Below are positions 18,999-27,670 of a DNA stretch of 64,000 nucleotides, in pieces (the stretch's first letter is position 1; every line of letters starts with the position of its first letter). Under the pieces are notes generated by a model. It did not search any database. It worked only from the letters and a program-made list of their open reading frames with translations, and was not told the origin of the DNA. Position numbers and translations under genes: made by a program. The DNA comes from Vespertiliibacter pulmonis (GTDB lineage Bacteria > Pseudomonadota > Gammaproteobacteria > Enterobacterales > Pasteurellaceae), in contig NZ_CP016615.1 of NCBI RefSeq assembly GCF_013377275.1, positions 372,001-436,000 of the forward strand. Direction: 5' to 3'.

Positions 18999-19811
18999 AT
19001 GCAACAGCTTAGTCCCCAACTTCTTGATGACGTATTAAAAATTGCATATCAAGCAGGTGAACATTTAACCGCATTTTATGCAAAAAACGTTGAAATTCAT
19101 ATCAAAGCCGATAATACACCGCTTACTGAGGCCGATCTTTTCGTTAGCCAATTTATTACAGAGCAACTTACACAACTTACTCCACATATACCAGTACTAT
19201 CCGAAGAGAGTTGCCACATTCCCTTTGAAGAACGAAAAAAATGGCAAGAGTACTGGATTATCGATCCCCTAGATGGCACACAACAATTTATCAATCGAAC
19301 CGATCAATTTTCGGTAATTATTGCCTTAGTTCAACAAAATTGCCCTGTTCTTGGCGTTATTCACGCCCCTATTTTACATAAAACCTATTACGCTATGCAG
19401 GCAAATGGTGCTTTCTTAAGCCAAAATGGTAAAAGCATCTCCTTACAACCGCCAATGCAAAATTTATCAGAAACCCACCGCTTGAAAATCACCATTGGCT
19501 CATCAAATAACCAACGTATTTCAGATAGCCTACAATCCCCTTATCAAAGTGAATTTCTTAAATACGGCTCCAGCAGTTTAAAAGCAGGGCTAGTTGCCGA
19601 AGGCAAAGCTGACTGCTATGTTCGCTTAGGTGATACGGGAGAGTGGGATACTGCAGCAGCAGATATTCTCTTACGTGAATGCGGAGGAAGCATTTTTGAT
19701 ACCCAATTTCAACCTCTCAGCTACAACAAACGTGAAACGTTAGTCAATCCGCATTTTGTTATGGTAGGAAATAAGGCCGAACCGTGGCACTCAATTTTCC
19801 AATTTGATTAG
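18999..19811 (+). CDS. cysQ: 3'(2'),5'-bisphosphate nucleotidase CysQ
   Basis: 270 residues from ATG 18999, which has GGAG 5 bases upstream. Inositol-monophosphatase superfamily motifs: LSEESCHIPFEER for the first metal site, WIIDPLDGTQQFINR for the second, and GEWDTAAADILLRECGG near the C-terminus. CysQ hydrolyses PAP, the by-product of sulfate assimilation and acyl-carrier transfer, to AMP and phosphate. The DGTQQF variant rather than DGTTNY points to CysQ and not SuhB. NudE and CysQ both return ADP-linked or bisphosphate nucleotides to AMP. Confidence 0.94.
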   Translation: MQQLSPQLLDDVLKIAYQAGEHLTAFYAKNVEIHIKADNTPLTEADLFVSQFITEQLTQLTPHIPVLSEESCHIPFEERKKWQEYWIIDPLDGTQQFINRTDQFSVIIALVQQNCPVLGVIHAPILHKTYYAMQANGAFLSQNGKSISLQPPMQNLSETHRLKITIGSSNNQRISDSLQSPYQSEFLKYGSSSLKAGLVAEGKADCYVRLGDTGEWDTAAADILLRECGGSIFDTQFQPLSYNKRETLVNPHFVMVGNKAEPWHSIFQFD

Positions 19812-19894
19812 ATTTATTGATTAGCTGATTTAACAAAAATAATGCAAAATAGCTGTTACTCCACTTTTTTATTTTAAGTTAGGACTCTTTACAA

Positions 19895-21370
19895 ATGAAT
19901 AACTGTATCGTCATTTTTGGTGCGTCTGGTGATTTGACCCACCGCAAACTCATTCCTGCCCTCTATAATCTCTACAAAATTGGGCGTTTAAGTGAAGAAT
20001 TTTCTGTATTAGGCGTTGCCCGTAGCCCTTTAGATGATCAAACATTCCGTGAAAAAATGCGTGAAACGCTGATCAAAAATGAGAATGCAAGCGGTGAAAT
20101 TCTCGAAAAATTTTGCGAACATCTTTACTATCAAGCAATCAATACCTCTGACTCCGCAGACTATGGAAAACTTGTCCCTCGCTTAGCTCAATTACATGAA
20201 CAGTACAATACTGGCGGTAACACGCTGTACTATCTTTCTACCCCGCCAAGCCTATACGCTATAATTCCTGAATGTTTAGCAAAACACGGGCTAAATACCG
20301 AGCAACAAGGCTGGAAACGGATTATTGTTGAAAAACCATTTGGCTACGATATTAAAACAGCTGAAGCACTTGATATTCAAATTCACCGCTTTTTTGAAGA
20401 ACATCAAATTTACCGTATCGACCATTATCTTGGCAAAGAAACCGTACAAAATTTACTCGTTTTACGTTTCGCCAACGGCTTATTTGAGCCACTTTGGAAC
20501 CGTAATTTTATTGATTATGTTGAAATTACAGGGGCAGAAACTATCGGCGTAGAAGATAGAGGCGGTTATTATGATGGCTCAGGTGCAATGCGTGATATGT
20601 TCCAAAATCACTTACTTCAAGTGCTTGCAATGGTAGCAATGGAACCACCTGCGATTATCAATGCTGACTCAATGCGTGATGAAGTCGCCAAAGTGCTACA
20701 CTGCCTACACCCACTTTCTAATGACGATATTCAAAATAATTTAGTATTAGGGCAATATACCCGTGGTATTGAAAATGGCAAAGAAGTTAAAGGCTACCTA
20801 GAAGAAAAAGGTGTTCCACCTGAATCCAACACTGAAACTTTTATGGCATTGCGTTGCCAAATTGATAACTGGCGTTGGGCTGGAGTGCCGTTTTATGTTC
20901 GCACAGGTAAACGCCTACCAACACGAGTAACAGAAGTCGTTATTCATTTTAAAACGACCCCCCACCCTGTTTTCAGTCAAAATGCGCCAGAGAATAAATT
21001 GATCATTCGGATTCAACCCGATGAGGGAATTTCAATGCGTTTCGGCTTGAAAAAACCAGGTGCTGGCTTTGAATCAAAGGAAGTCTCAATGGATTTCCGT
21101 TATGCAGATCTTGCTTCACCAAGCCTTTTAACTGCCTACGAACGACTTTTATTAGACGCAATGAAAGGAGACGCAACATTATTTGCTCGTACGGATGCTG
21201 TGCACGCTTGCTGGAAGTTCGTTCAACCTATTTTAGATTATAAAGCCGAAAATGGTAGAATTTATGACTATGAGGCTGGCACTTGGGGGCCTTCAGAGTC
21301 CGATAAACTTATCGCAAAACACGGTAAGGTATGGCGTAAACCTTCTGGTGTAATGACAAAGAAAGTTTAA
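19895..21370 (+). CDS. zwf: Glucose-6-phosphate 1-dehydrogenase
   Basis: 491 residues. NADP-binding loop [15 protein letters not shown] at residues 9-23; substrate-binding active-site motif [13 protein letters not shown] near residue 175, with His and Lys intact. First step of the oxidative pentose phosphate pathway. Its own promoter probably lies in the 83-base gap after cysQ. Downstream is a 13-bp inverted repeat before pgl, and the unit zwf-pgl-(unknown)-gnd codes the whole oxidative branch. Confidence 0.97.
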   Translation: MNNCIVIFGASGDLTHRKLIPALYNLYKIGRLSEEFSVLGVARSPLDDQTFREKMRETLIKNENASGEILEKFCEHLYYQAINTSDSADYGKLVPRLAQLHEQYNTGGNTLYYLSTPPSLYAIIPECLAKHGLNTEQQGWKRIIVEKPFGYDIKTAEALDIQIHRFFEEHQIYRIDHYLGKETVQNLLVLRFANGLFEPLWNRNFIDYVEITGAETIGVEDRGGYYDGSGAMRDMFQNHLLQVLAMVAMEPPAIINADSMRDEVAKVLHCLHPLSNDDIQNNLVLGQYTRGIENGKEVKGYLEEKGVPPESNTETFMALRCQIDNWRWAGVPFYVRTGKRLPTRVTEVVIHFKTTPHPVFSQNAPENKLIIRIQPDEGISMRFGLKKPGAGFESKEVSMDFRYADLASPSLLTAYERLLLDAMKGDATLFARTDAVHACWKFVQPILDYKAENGRIYDYEAGTWGPSESDKLIAKHGKVWRKPSGVMTKKV

Positions 21371-21379
21371 TTTCCCTTT

Positions 21380-21419
21380 ATATGCTTTCTCAAGTAAATA
21401 TATTTCTGAGAAAGCATAT
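21380..21419. repeat. 13-bp perfect inverted repeat between zwf and pgl
   Basis: ATATGCTTTCTCA at 21380-21392 and its complement TGAGAAAGCATAT at 21407-21419 flank a 14-base AT-rich loop. No T-run follows, so it is not a standard terminator. It lies 22 bases before the pgl ATG and its ribosome site, where it could set relative expression, stabilise mRNA or bind a regulator. Confidence 0.75.
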
Positions 21420-21441
21420 CTCACTCAATGAAGGAATAACA

Positions 21442-22146
21442 ATGCAAACAACTATTTTCGATACCGCTCAACACGCCGTAGAAAAAATTGCACAGGAATT
21501 TATCACCTACAGCCAGCAAAACCGTCCTATTCACATTTCACTTTCTGGTGGCTCAACCCCCAAATTGCTGTTTAAAACCCTCGCTCAATCACCATTTAAT
21601 ACCGAAATTAACTGGCAAAATCTGCATTTTTGGTGGGGCGATGAACGTATGGTTGAACCAACCAATCCTGAAAGTAATTACGGTGAAGTTCAAACACTGC
21701 TATTTGATCATATTGAAATTCCTACACAAAATATTCACCGTATTCGTGGGGAATCTCCTGCCGAAGAAGAACTTGCAAGATTTTCTCAAGAACTCACCGC
21801 TTGTGTGCAAAACCTCGAATTTGATTGGATTATTTTAGGAATGGGGGCTGATGGACACACCGCTTCGTTATTTCCTTATCAAACTGATTTCACCGATCAA
21901 CATTTAGCAGTGATTGCTCATCACCCAGAAACACAGCAAATCCGTATTTCAAAAACGGCTTATTTAATCGAAAAAGCCAAACGGATTACCTATTTAGTAA
22001 CGGGTGAAAGTAAAGCCAATATTTTAAAGGAAATTCAAACCACAAATTCAGAAGATTTGCCCTATCCTGCGGCTAAAATTAAAGCTAAAAATGGTATTAC
22101 CGAGTGGTATTTAGATAAAGACGCCAAATATTTATTATATAAATAA
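21442..22146 (+). CDS. pgl: 6-phosphogluconolactonase
   Basis: 234 residues from ATG 21442 preceded by GAAGGAA; a longer frame to 21382 would start inside the hairpin and is rejected. Signatures of the DevB/NagB superfamily: SLSGGSTPKLLF, WWGDERMVEPTNPESNYG and GMGADGHTASLFP. It hydrolyses 6-phosphogluconolactone, the product of Zwf. A perfect USS lies at 21796-21804. Only 12 bases separate it from the next gene. Confidence 0.95.
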   Translation: MQTTIFDTAQHAVEKIAQEFITYSQQNRPIHISLSGGSTPKLLFKTLAQSPFNTEINWQNLHFWWGDERMVEPTNPESNYGEVQTLLFDHIEIPTQNIHRIRGESPAEEELARFSQELTACVQNLEFDWIILGMGADGHTASLFPYQTDFTDQHLAVIAHHPETQQIRISKTAYLIEKAKRITYLVTGESKANILKEIQTTNSEDLPYPAAKIKAKNGITEWYLDKDAKYLLYK

Positions 22147-22158
22147 ACAGGAGAAACA

Positions 22159-22788
22159 ATGAGTGCAGAATTTTTTTCTTTTTTTGATATTAAAAATATT
22201 AGTTTTTTATTTTCTATTATTTCAATAGTATTTGGGATCAAAAAATATTATATTGATACATTCAATAAAAAAGAGATACAAGACTTTGAGCAAATAAGTA
22301 AATACTTTTTATCTGATAAAATCGACTCCTTTAAGAAAGAACATATAATTATCCAACAAATGTTATGTAATACTGTATCTATATTTAAAGGAATTACATT
22401 TGAACATATTTATAATACATTACAGAATAATAATATAGATCTTAATGCTTTTAAAAAATTACATATTCTTATAAAAGCTAAGTATATCAATAGTAATTAC
22501 CAAAAACAAAAAGGACAAAAAAATTTAAAAGTAAAACCATCGTGGTTCACTATGATTATGATGGCTATATTCTTAATAATTTCATCACTATCTTTAGCAA
22601 CATTCGAATATTTTAAATTAGTAAATTCAAAATTTGGCTTCTTTATCTTCGCATCAATAATGATTATTATTGAATTCGGGTTACTTTTTTATATCGATAA
22701 ACGAAATCAATTTTTTTACGCCATAGAATGGTATCACAAAAATAAGCCAAAACTTCAAGATGGTTCCAAAATACTAAATAACTCATAA
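22159..22788 (+). CDS. Unrecognised AT-rich membrane protein in the pentose phosphate operon
   Basis: 209 residues. One hydrophobic segment near the N-terminus (about 12-29), a polar Lys/Ile/Asn-rich middle of about 100 residues, then two strong helices (about 128-151 and 157-178) and a basic C-terminus. The ribosome site AGGAGA is well placed, so translation is likely. The gene is visibly richer in A and T than pgl and gnd on both sides and lacks USS copies, suggesting it was acquired. The polar middle may be cytosolic. No family recognised; 12 bases after pgl and 21 before gnd, so transcribed with both. Confidence 0.7.
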   Translation: MSAEFFSFFDIKNISFLFSIISIVFGIKKYYIDTFNKKEIQDFEQISKYFLSDKIDSFKKEHIIIQQMLCNTVSIFKGITFEHIYNTLQNNNIDLNAFKKLHILIKAKYINSNYQKQKGQKNLKVKPSWFTMIMMAIFLIISSLSLATFEYFKLVNSKFGFFIFASIMIIIEFGLLFYIDKRNQFFYAIEWYHKNKPKLQDGSKILNNS

Positions 22789-22809
22789 TAATTTTAATAG
22801 GAGCAAAAC

Positions 22810-24264
22810 ATGTCAGCAAAAGGCGATATTGGCGTTATCGGATTAGCGGTAATGGGGCAGAATTTAATTCTGAATATGAACGATCACGGATTTAAAGTCG
22901 TAGCTTACAACCGTACAACGGCTAAAGTAGATGAATTTTTAGCAGGTGCAGCCAAAGGAACTAACATTATTGGGGCATATTCTTTAGAAGATTTAGCCAA
23001 TAAATTAGAAAAACCACGCAAAGTGATGTTAATGGTGCGGGCAGGAGAAGTGGTTGATCAATTCATTGACTCACTCCTCCCCTATTTAGAACAAGGCGAT
23101 ATCATTATTGATGGTGGAAATTCAAACTATCCAGACACTAACCGCCGTGTTAAAGCACTCGCTGAAAAAGGCATTCGTTTTATTGGTTCGGGCGTTTCAG
23201 GCGGTGAAGAAGGCGCTCGCCACGGGCCATCAATTATGCCTGGTGGTAATGAAGAAGCTTGGCCATACGTTAAACCTATTTTACAAGCTATTTCCGCTAA
23301 AACAGATAAAGGTGAGCCTTGCTGTGATTGGGTTGGAAAAGAAGGTGCAGGTCATTTCGTCAAAATGGTACACAACGGTATTGAATACGGCGATATGCAG
23401 TTAATTTGTGAAGCCTACCAATTCCTAAAAGAAGGCGTTGGTTTAACCAATGAAGAACTGCAAGCTACCTTTAATGAATGGCGTAATACGGAATTAGATA
23501 GCTATCTCATTGATATTACTACGGATATTCTTGGCTATAAAGATACAGATGGCGAACCACTCGTAGATAAAATTCTAGATACCGCAGGGCAAAAAGGTAC
23601 AGGCAAATGGACGGGAATCAATGCGTTAGACTTCGGCATTCCACTCACACTCATCACGGAATCTGTCTTTGCTCGTTGTGTTTCTTCATTCAAAGAACAA
23701 CGTATTGAAGCATCTAAATTATTTAATAAAACAATAGGTAAAGTAGATGGCGATAAACAAGTCTGGATTGAAGCTGTGCGTAAAGCCTTACTTGCTTCAA
23801 AAATTATCTCTTATGCACAAGGTTTTATGCTTATTCGTGAAGCTTCAGAAAATTTTAATTGGGAAATTAACTACGGTGCAACAGCACTTTTATGGCGTGA
23901 AGGCTGCATTATCCGTAGCCGTTTTTTAAGTAATATTCGTGATGCTTATGAAACAAACCCTGATTTAATTTTCTTAGGATCAGATACTTATTTCAAAAAT
24001 ATTTTAGAAAAAGCACTCTCTGAATGGCGTAAAGTCGTTGCAAAATCTATTGAAGTCGGTATCCCAATGCCGTGTATGGCATCTGCAATTACGTTTTTAG
24101 ATGGTTACACTTCTGCTCGCTTGCCTGCAAACTTACTACAGGCGCAACGTGATTACTTTGGTGCTCACACCTATGAACGTACGGACAAGCCTCGAGGTGA
24201 GTTCTTCCATACTAACTGGACAGGACGTGGGGGCAATACAGCCTCAACAACTTATGATGTATAA
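22810..24264 (+). CDS. gnd: 6-phosphogluconate dehydrogenase, decarboxylating
   Basis: 484 residues. NADP-binding N-terminus GLAVMGQNLILNMNDHG, and catalytic segments SGVSGGEEGARHGPSIMPGG and FVKMVHNGIEYGDMQL containing the catalytic Lys. Converts 6-phosphogluconate to ribulose-5-phosphate and CO2 with NADPH formation. Last gene of the zwf-pgl-x-gnd unit. A good GGAG site precedes the ATG. An inverted USS pair follows at 24313-24368 and separates it from convergent creA. Confidence 0.97.
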   Translation: MSAKGDIGVIGLAVMGQNLILNMNDHGFKVVAYNRTTAKVDEFLAGAAKGTNIIGAYSLEDLANKLEKPRKVMLMVRAGEVVDQFIDSLLPYLEQGDIIIDGGNSNYPDTNRRVKALAEKGIRFIGSGVSGGEEGARHGPSIMPGGNEEAWPYVKPILQAISAKTDKGEPCCDWVGKEGAGHFVKMVHNGIEYGDMQLICEAYQFLKEGVGLTNEELQATFNEWRNTELDSYLIDITTDILGYKDTDGEPLVDKILDTAGQKGTGKWTGINALDFGIPLTLITESVFARCVSSFKEQRIEASKLFNKTIGKVDGDKQVWIEAVRKALLASKIISYAQGFMLIREASENFNWEINYGATALLWREGCIIRSRFLSNIRDAYETNPDLIFLGSDTYFKNILEKALSEWRKVVAKSIEVGIPMPCMASAITFLDGYTSARLPANLLQAQRDYFGAHTYERTDKPRGEFFHTNWTGRGGNTASTTYDV

Positions 24265-24312
24265 TTGAATATTCAGAATAATTAAATAAAGGGCGATAGC
24301 TCTTTATAACTC

Positions 24313-24368
24313 CAAGCGGTGAGATTACGCTAATTTTTTGTAAAATTACTAAGCTCTCTCACCGCTTG
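24313..24368. terminator. Inverted USS pair between gnd and creA
   Basis: CAAGCGGTGAGA (24313-24324) and TCTCACCGCTTG (24357-24368) form a perfect 12-bp stem around a 32-base loop containing TTTTTTGTAAAA. The right arm includes a perfect uptake signal at 24361-24369. It is placed between two convergent genes and is the only candidate terminator there. Confidence 0.65.
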
Positions 24369-24374
24369 TTACCA

Positions 24375-24845
24375 CTAATTCATTACCCTTACTACGGAAA
24401 TTGAATTTTTCGGTGAGCCTTCAATTAAACGATCTGAATAATTCAAATAAACAATCGCTTTATTCTCAAGATCAACAAAACGCACAACTTGCATTGATTT
24501 AAACACTAATGATGTTCTACGCTTAAATACTTCTTCTTTTTTACTTTTTTTCGCTACTTTTTCCAAATCAGCAATTTCAATTTTTCCTGTTTGAATACAG
24601 TGAATTGAACCATCAGAAGAATCTTCTTCCAAGCCAACCACTTCTTTTAATCCCCCTTTTTCTGCATAGGAAAGATAGCAGGTTACATTTAGATCTTTAT
24701 CTTTAAATCCAACGACCTCAATTCGATCATTTTTTCCTAATGCCTTCCAATTCGTAGACACTGATCCTAAACGGATTAAATCATCAGCACTAGCAAACCC
24801 TGTTACTACCATACTCAATAATAAAATAAGTATTTTGCTCTTCAT
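24375..24845 (-). CDS. creA: CreA family protein (exported)
   Basis: 156 residues with a Sec signal peptide (MKSKILILLLSMVVTGFASA, predicted cut before DDLIRLG). Conserved CreA features: NVTCYLSYAEKGG, KRRTSLVFKSMQVVRF and the C-terminal EGSPKNSISVVRV, with two cysteines that may form a disulfide. The molecular role of CreA is not established; in E. coli it precedes creBCD, but no creBCD genes lie here. Single gene, about 80 bases after the cysZ stop on the same strand. Confidence 0.9.
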   Translation of the reverse strand: MKSKILILLLSMVVTGFASADDLIRLGSVSTNWKALGKNDRIEVVGFKDKDLNVTCYLSYAEKGGLKEVVGLEEDSSDGSIHCIQTGKIEIADLEKVAKKSKKEEVFKRRTSLVFKSMQVVRFVDLENKAIVYLNYSDRLIEGSPKNSISVVRVMN

Positions 24846-24925
24846 TTTAATTTCCCTTATTATCTAAAAAATTATCCCACACGGAAAAAATTTTCTCATC
24901 TTACCGCTTATTATTTTCCAAATTC

Positions 24926-25774
24926 TTACAATTTAGTTGTAATATCACCACGGCGAGTTCCTGTACTCACTTCAGTCCTTTTTTGAGTAAAATCTGCCCC
25001 AAAAAATTCGCCAGATGTTCTGCCAAGGAAAAAATCTCGGTATTCTTTGACCCACATTGCAGAGGCACCGCATACTGCAACAGGCATTGCCACTAAATTT
25101 AGAAAAGGTACCATTGTAAATAGACTGACTAAAGCACCAAAGGTAAAATTCATTGTTCGCTGTTGTAGCAATGCATTACGCATTTGCATAAAACTGATTT
25201 TGTGATTATCAAACGGGTAATCACAATATTGAATGGCTAATAACCACGCTCCAAACATAAAGGTCAATACAGGCACAACACTTTGCCCTAATACGGGCAT
25301 AAAACTCAACAAAAAAAGAGCAATTAAACGTGGAATGCTATACCACATTTTTTGCCATTCACGTTTTAGCATTCTTGGTACATCTTTCATCATTTCTGCC
25401 ATTGTCATTTCTGTTAAATTTTCACCCGTTAATTGTTGTTCAACTTTCTCTGCCAACAATGCATTAAAAGGTGCTGCGATAAAATTAGCCAATGTAGTAA
25501 AAGCAAAATAAAAAATGACTAACATCATCAAGAAAATCAGTGGAATCAAAATAAAGCGTAACCATTCAAGCCAAGAAGGTAAAATGACTTCAAACCAACT
25601 GCCCACATTAGAAAAAAATAGCCAAATCAACCCGACCATCACTAATGTATTGATAATGACGGGTAAAACAACAAAAGGCATTAAGCTACGTTGCAAAAGC
25701 AATCGCCAGCCATAGATAAAGTAGTGAAAACCTGCTCTCACTTGACTTTCGTGAGTTGAAAATGGTTTACTCAT
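24926..25774 (-). CDS. cysZ: Sulfate transporter CysZ
   Basis: 282 residues with at least four long hydrophobic segments (about 20-55, 68-100, 147-185 and 205-235). Typical CysZ (EI24 family) segments are GFHYFIYGWRLLLQRSLMPFVVLP near the start and FIAAPFNALLAEKVE after the second helix pair. It imports sulfate for cysteine synthesis. The C-terminal tail (after residue 245) is longer than the core and polar. Divergent from zipA, an arrangement also known in other gammaproteobacteria. Confidence 0.92.
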   Translation of the reverse strand: MSKPFSTHESQVRAGFHYFIYGWRLLLQRSLMPFVVLPVIINTLVMVGLIWLFFSNVGSWFEVILPSWLEWLRFILIPLIFLMMLVIFYFAFTTLANFIAAPFNALLAEKVEQQLTGENLTEMTMAEMMKDVPRMLKREWQKMWYSIPRLIALFLLSFMPVLGQSVVPVLTFMFGAWLLAIQYCDYPFDNHKISFMQMRNALLQQRTMNFTFGALVSLFTMVPFLNLVAMPVAVCGASAMWVKEYRDFFLGRTSGEFFGADFTQKRTEVSTGTRRGDITTKL

Positions 25775-25888
25775 AACGCCCTCTTAATATCAACATTTCT
25801 AAAGAAAAAAGAAATATGGTAAGCTATATGCAGTTTTTCGCAATATGCGAAATGATATTTTCACTGTTTTTTTGAGCAAGGGGTAACA

Positions 25889-26770
25889 ATGGAAACACAT
25901 ATTCTATTTTTTATTTTAGCTGGATTACTGATTATAGTGCTAATTGGTGCAACTGTTTGGTCAGCTCGCCGTGAAAAATCACGTATTTTTTCTAATACAT
26001 TTTCCACTAGACCACCATCAACGCCAATTAACAGTGAACAAGATAATGAAATAGTACCTAATTTTTCTAATACGTCACTTAATACACCCCACTCAGAAAA
26101 TAATGAGCAACTTACTGCTCATTTTGCTCAATCTCAGCGAGAAGAAATCGAACAGAGTATCAGTAATATCAAAATTAGCTTACCTGGGGAAGAGCAAGCG
26201 ACCTTTTCTGGCCAATTATCAGCTCAACACTCAACTGATGTTTCAGCACAACCTATTAGAGAAACAGCAACTTCCGAGTATAGTATTTCAACTCAGCAAC
26301 CGCTAGAGCAACCACAACCTACTCAAAATGAAAATGTTCAAAGTGAAGAATCAGTATCCCCGAATAGTATTCCTCAAATTATTACCCTTTATGTTGTTGC
26401 TGCTGAAGGACAACAATTCTACGGAGAAAATATTGTTCAACATTTAGAAAACTTAGGCTTCCAATACGGTGAATATCAAATTTTCCACCGCCATATTGAT
26501 AACGCATCTAGCCCGATTCTATTTAGCGTTGCTAATATGATGCAACCCGGTATATTTGATCTGAATAATATTACGCAATTTACGACCGTTGGACTTGCTT
26601 TCTTTATGCAATTACCTTCCACTGGCAATGATGTAGTTAATCTACGCTTAATGATTCGCACAGTAGAAAGCTTTGCACAATCAATGGGTGGATTTGTATT
26701 AAATGAACAACACCAATTATTTGATGAACAATCTCGCCAAGCCTACTTGTCACAAGTTAGCTCTAACTAA
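25889..26770 (+). CDS. zipA: Cell division protein ZipA
   Basis: 293 residues in the classic order: N-terminal membrane anchor (about 5-25) with the bulk cytosolic, a Pro/Gln/Ser-rich unstructured linker (about 30-150), and a C-terminal FtsZ-binding domain (about 160-285, e.g. QIITLYVVAAEGQQFYGENI). ZipA tethers FtsZ to the membrane, with FtsA. The linker is the least conserved part. The usual downstream partner ligA is absent here; the next gene is lexA on the opposite strand. Confidence 0.93.
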   Translation: METHILFFILAGLLIIVLIGATVWSARREKSRIFSNTFSTRPPSTPINSEQDNEIVPNFSNTSLNTPHSENNEQLTAHFAQSQREEIEQSISNIKISLPGEEQATFSGQLSAQHSTDVSAQPIRETATSEYSISTQQPLEQPQPTQNENVQSEESVSPNSIPQIITLYVVAAEGQQFYGENIVQHLENLGFQYGEYQIFHRHIDNASSPILFSVANMMQPGIFDLNNITQFTTVGLAFFMQLPSTGNDVVNLRLMIRTVESFAQSMGGFVLNEQHQLFDEQSRQAYLSQVSSN

Positions 26771-26786
26771 TTAAAATCTTAAAGAT

Positions 26787-26822
26787 AAAAAAATAGTTTC
26801 TCAGAAGAGAAACTATTTTTTA
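26787..26822. terminator. Bidirectional terminator between zipA and lexA
   Basis: AAATAGTTTCTC (26791-26802), loop AGAA, GAGAAACTATTT (26807-26818): 12 perfect bp, extended by A and T runs on the two sides. It can stop transcripts from both convergent genes. Confidence 0.9.
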
Positions 26823-26893
26823 CTTTTGAGAAAATGCAAAAATCTCAAGAAAATAACTGCTTGAAGTTCTTCTAAAAAGAAGAAAATTTTTAG

Positions 26894-27523
26894 TTACATC
26901 CACGCATTACTACGGATTACACCAACAGCAATTCCTTCAATTTCAATAAAAGAAGTACGAGGATCAACAACAATCGCTTTTAACTCATCATTTTCAGGGT
27001 GAAGATAAATCAAATCACCTTTACGCTCTAAACGTTTTACAGTAACTTCATCATCAACTCTAGCAACGACAACTTGCCCATTACGAACAGATGTTGTTTT
27101 ATGCACTGCCAATAAATCGCCATCTAAAATACCGATTTTTTCCATTGAATTACCTTCAACTCTTAGTAAATAATCGGCAGAAGGTGAAAACATTTCTCCG
27201 TTGATGGGGTAATGTCCTTCAATATGCTCAATAGCGGCAATAGGCGAACCCGCTGCAACTTTACCAACTAACGGAAGCCCATCATCATTTGCTGCAACTT
27301 CCTCTTCAATTAAAATACGAATACCACGAGAAGTACCAGAAAGCATTTCAATATAGCCCTTACGAGCTAATGCTTTTAAATGTTCTTCTGCTGCATTAGG
27401 CGATTTGAATCCTATTTCTCGAGCAATTTCAACCCGTGTTGGGGGCATACCCGTATTTTCAATATGATGTTTAACGAAATCAAAGATTTCTTGCTGGCGT
27501 GCCGTTAAATGCTGACGTTTCAT
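26894..27523 (-). CDS. lexA: LexA repressor
   Basis: 209 residues. N-terminal winged-helix DNA-binding domain (residues 1-70), then the self-cleavage site Ala91-Gly92 (KVAAGSP), the catalytic Ser126 (EGNSMEKIG) and Lys163 (VTVKRL). LexA represses SOS genes and cleaves itself with RecA filaments. Two LexA boxes lie 10 and 31 bases upstream of its ATG, so it is autoregulated, and they may also act on the divergent plsB promoter. RecA is encoded about 5.5 kb away with its own box. Confidence 0.97.
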   Translation of the reverse strand: MKRQHLTARQQEIFDFVKHHIENTGMPPTRVEIAREIGFKSPNAAEEHLKALARKGYIEMLSGTSRGIRILIEEEVAANDDGLPLVGKVAAGSPIAAIEHIEGHYPINGEMFSPSADYLLRVEGNSMEKIGILDGDLLAVHKTTSVRNGQVVVARVDDEVTVKRLERKGDLIYLHPENDELKAIVVDPRTSFIEIEGIAVGVIRSNAWM

Positions 27524-27532
27524 GATGCCTCA

Positions 27533-27548
27533 CTGTCTTTATATACAG
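27533..27548. promoter_or_regulatory. LexA (SOS) box 1 upstream of lexA
   Basis: CTGTCTTTATATACAG fits the CTGT-N8-ACAG consensus exactly. It ends 10 bases before the lexA start codon. Confidence 0.9.
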
Positions 27549-27553
27549 AAATA

Positions 27554-27569
27554 GTGTCATTATATACAG
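27554..27569. promoter_or_regulatory. LexA (SOS) box 2 upstream of lexA
   Basis: GTGTCATTATATACAG is one base off the CTGT-N8-ACAG consensus. It starts 21 bases after box 1, two helical turns, so both LexA dimers would sit on the same DNA face. Confidence 0.8.
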
Positions 27570-27670
27570 CAAACTCATATTTGTAACTAATAAATTCAAT
27601 TTTATTCATAAAAATTATGTTAAAATTCAGAAAATTTAACCTATTGATTCCTATTAAGAAGAATATAAAA

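Noticed and set aside
21382-21441. Longer Pgl start
   Set aside because: It would begin inside the 13-bp inverted repeat and lacks a ribosome site; ATG 21442 has GAAGGAA and the right family length.
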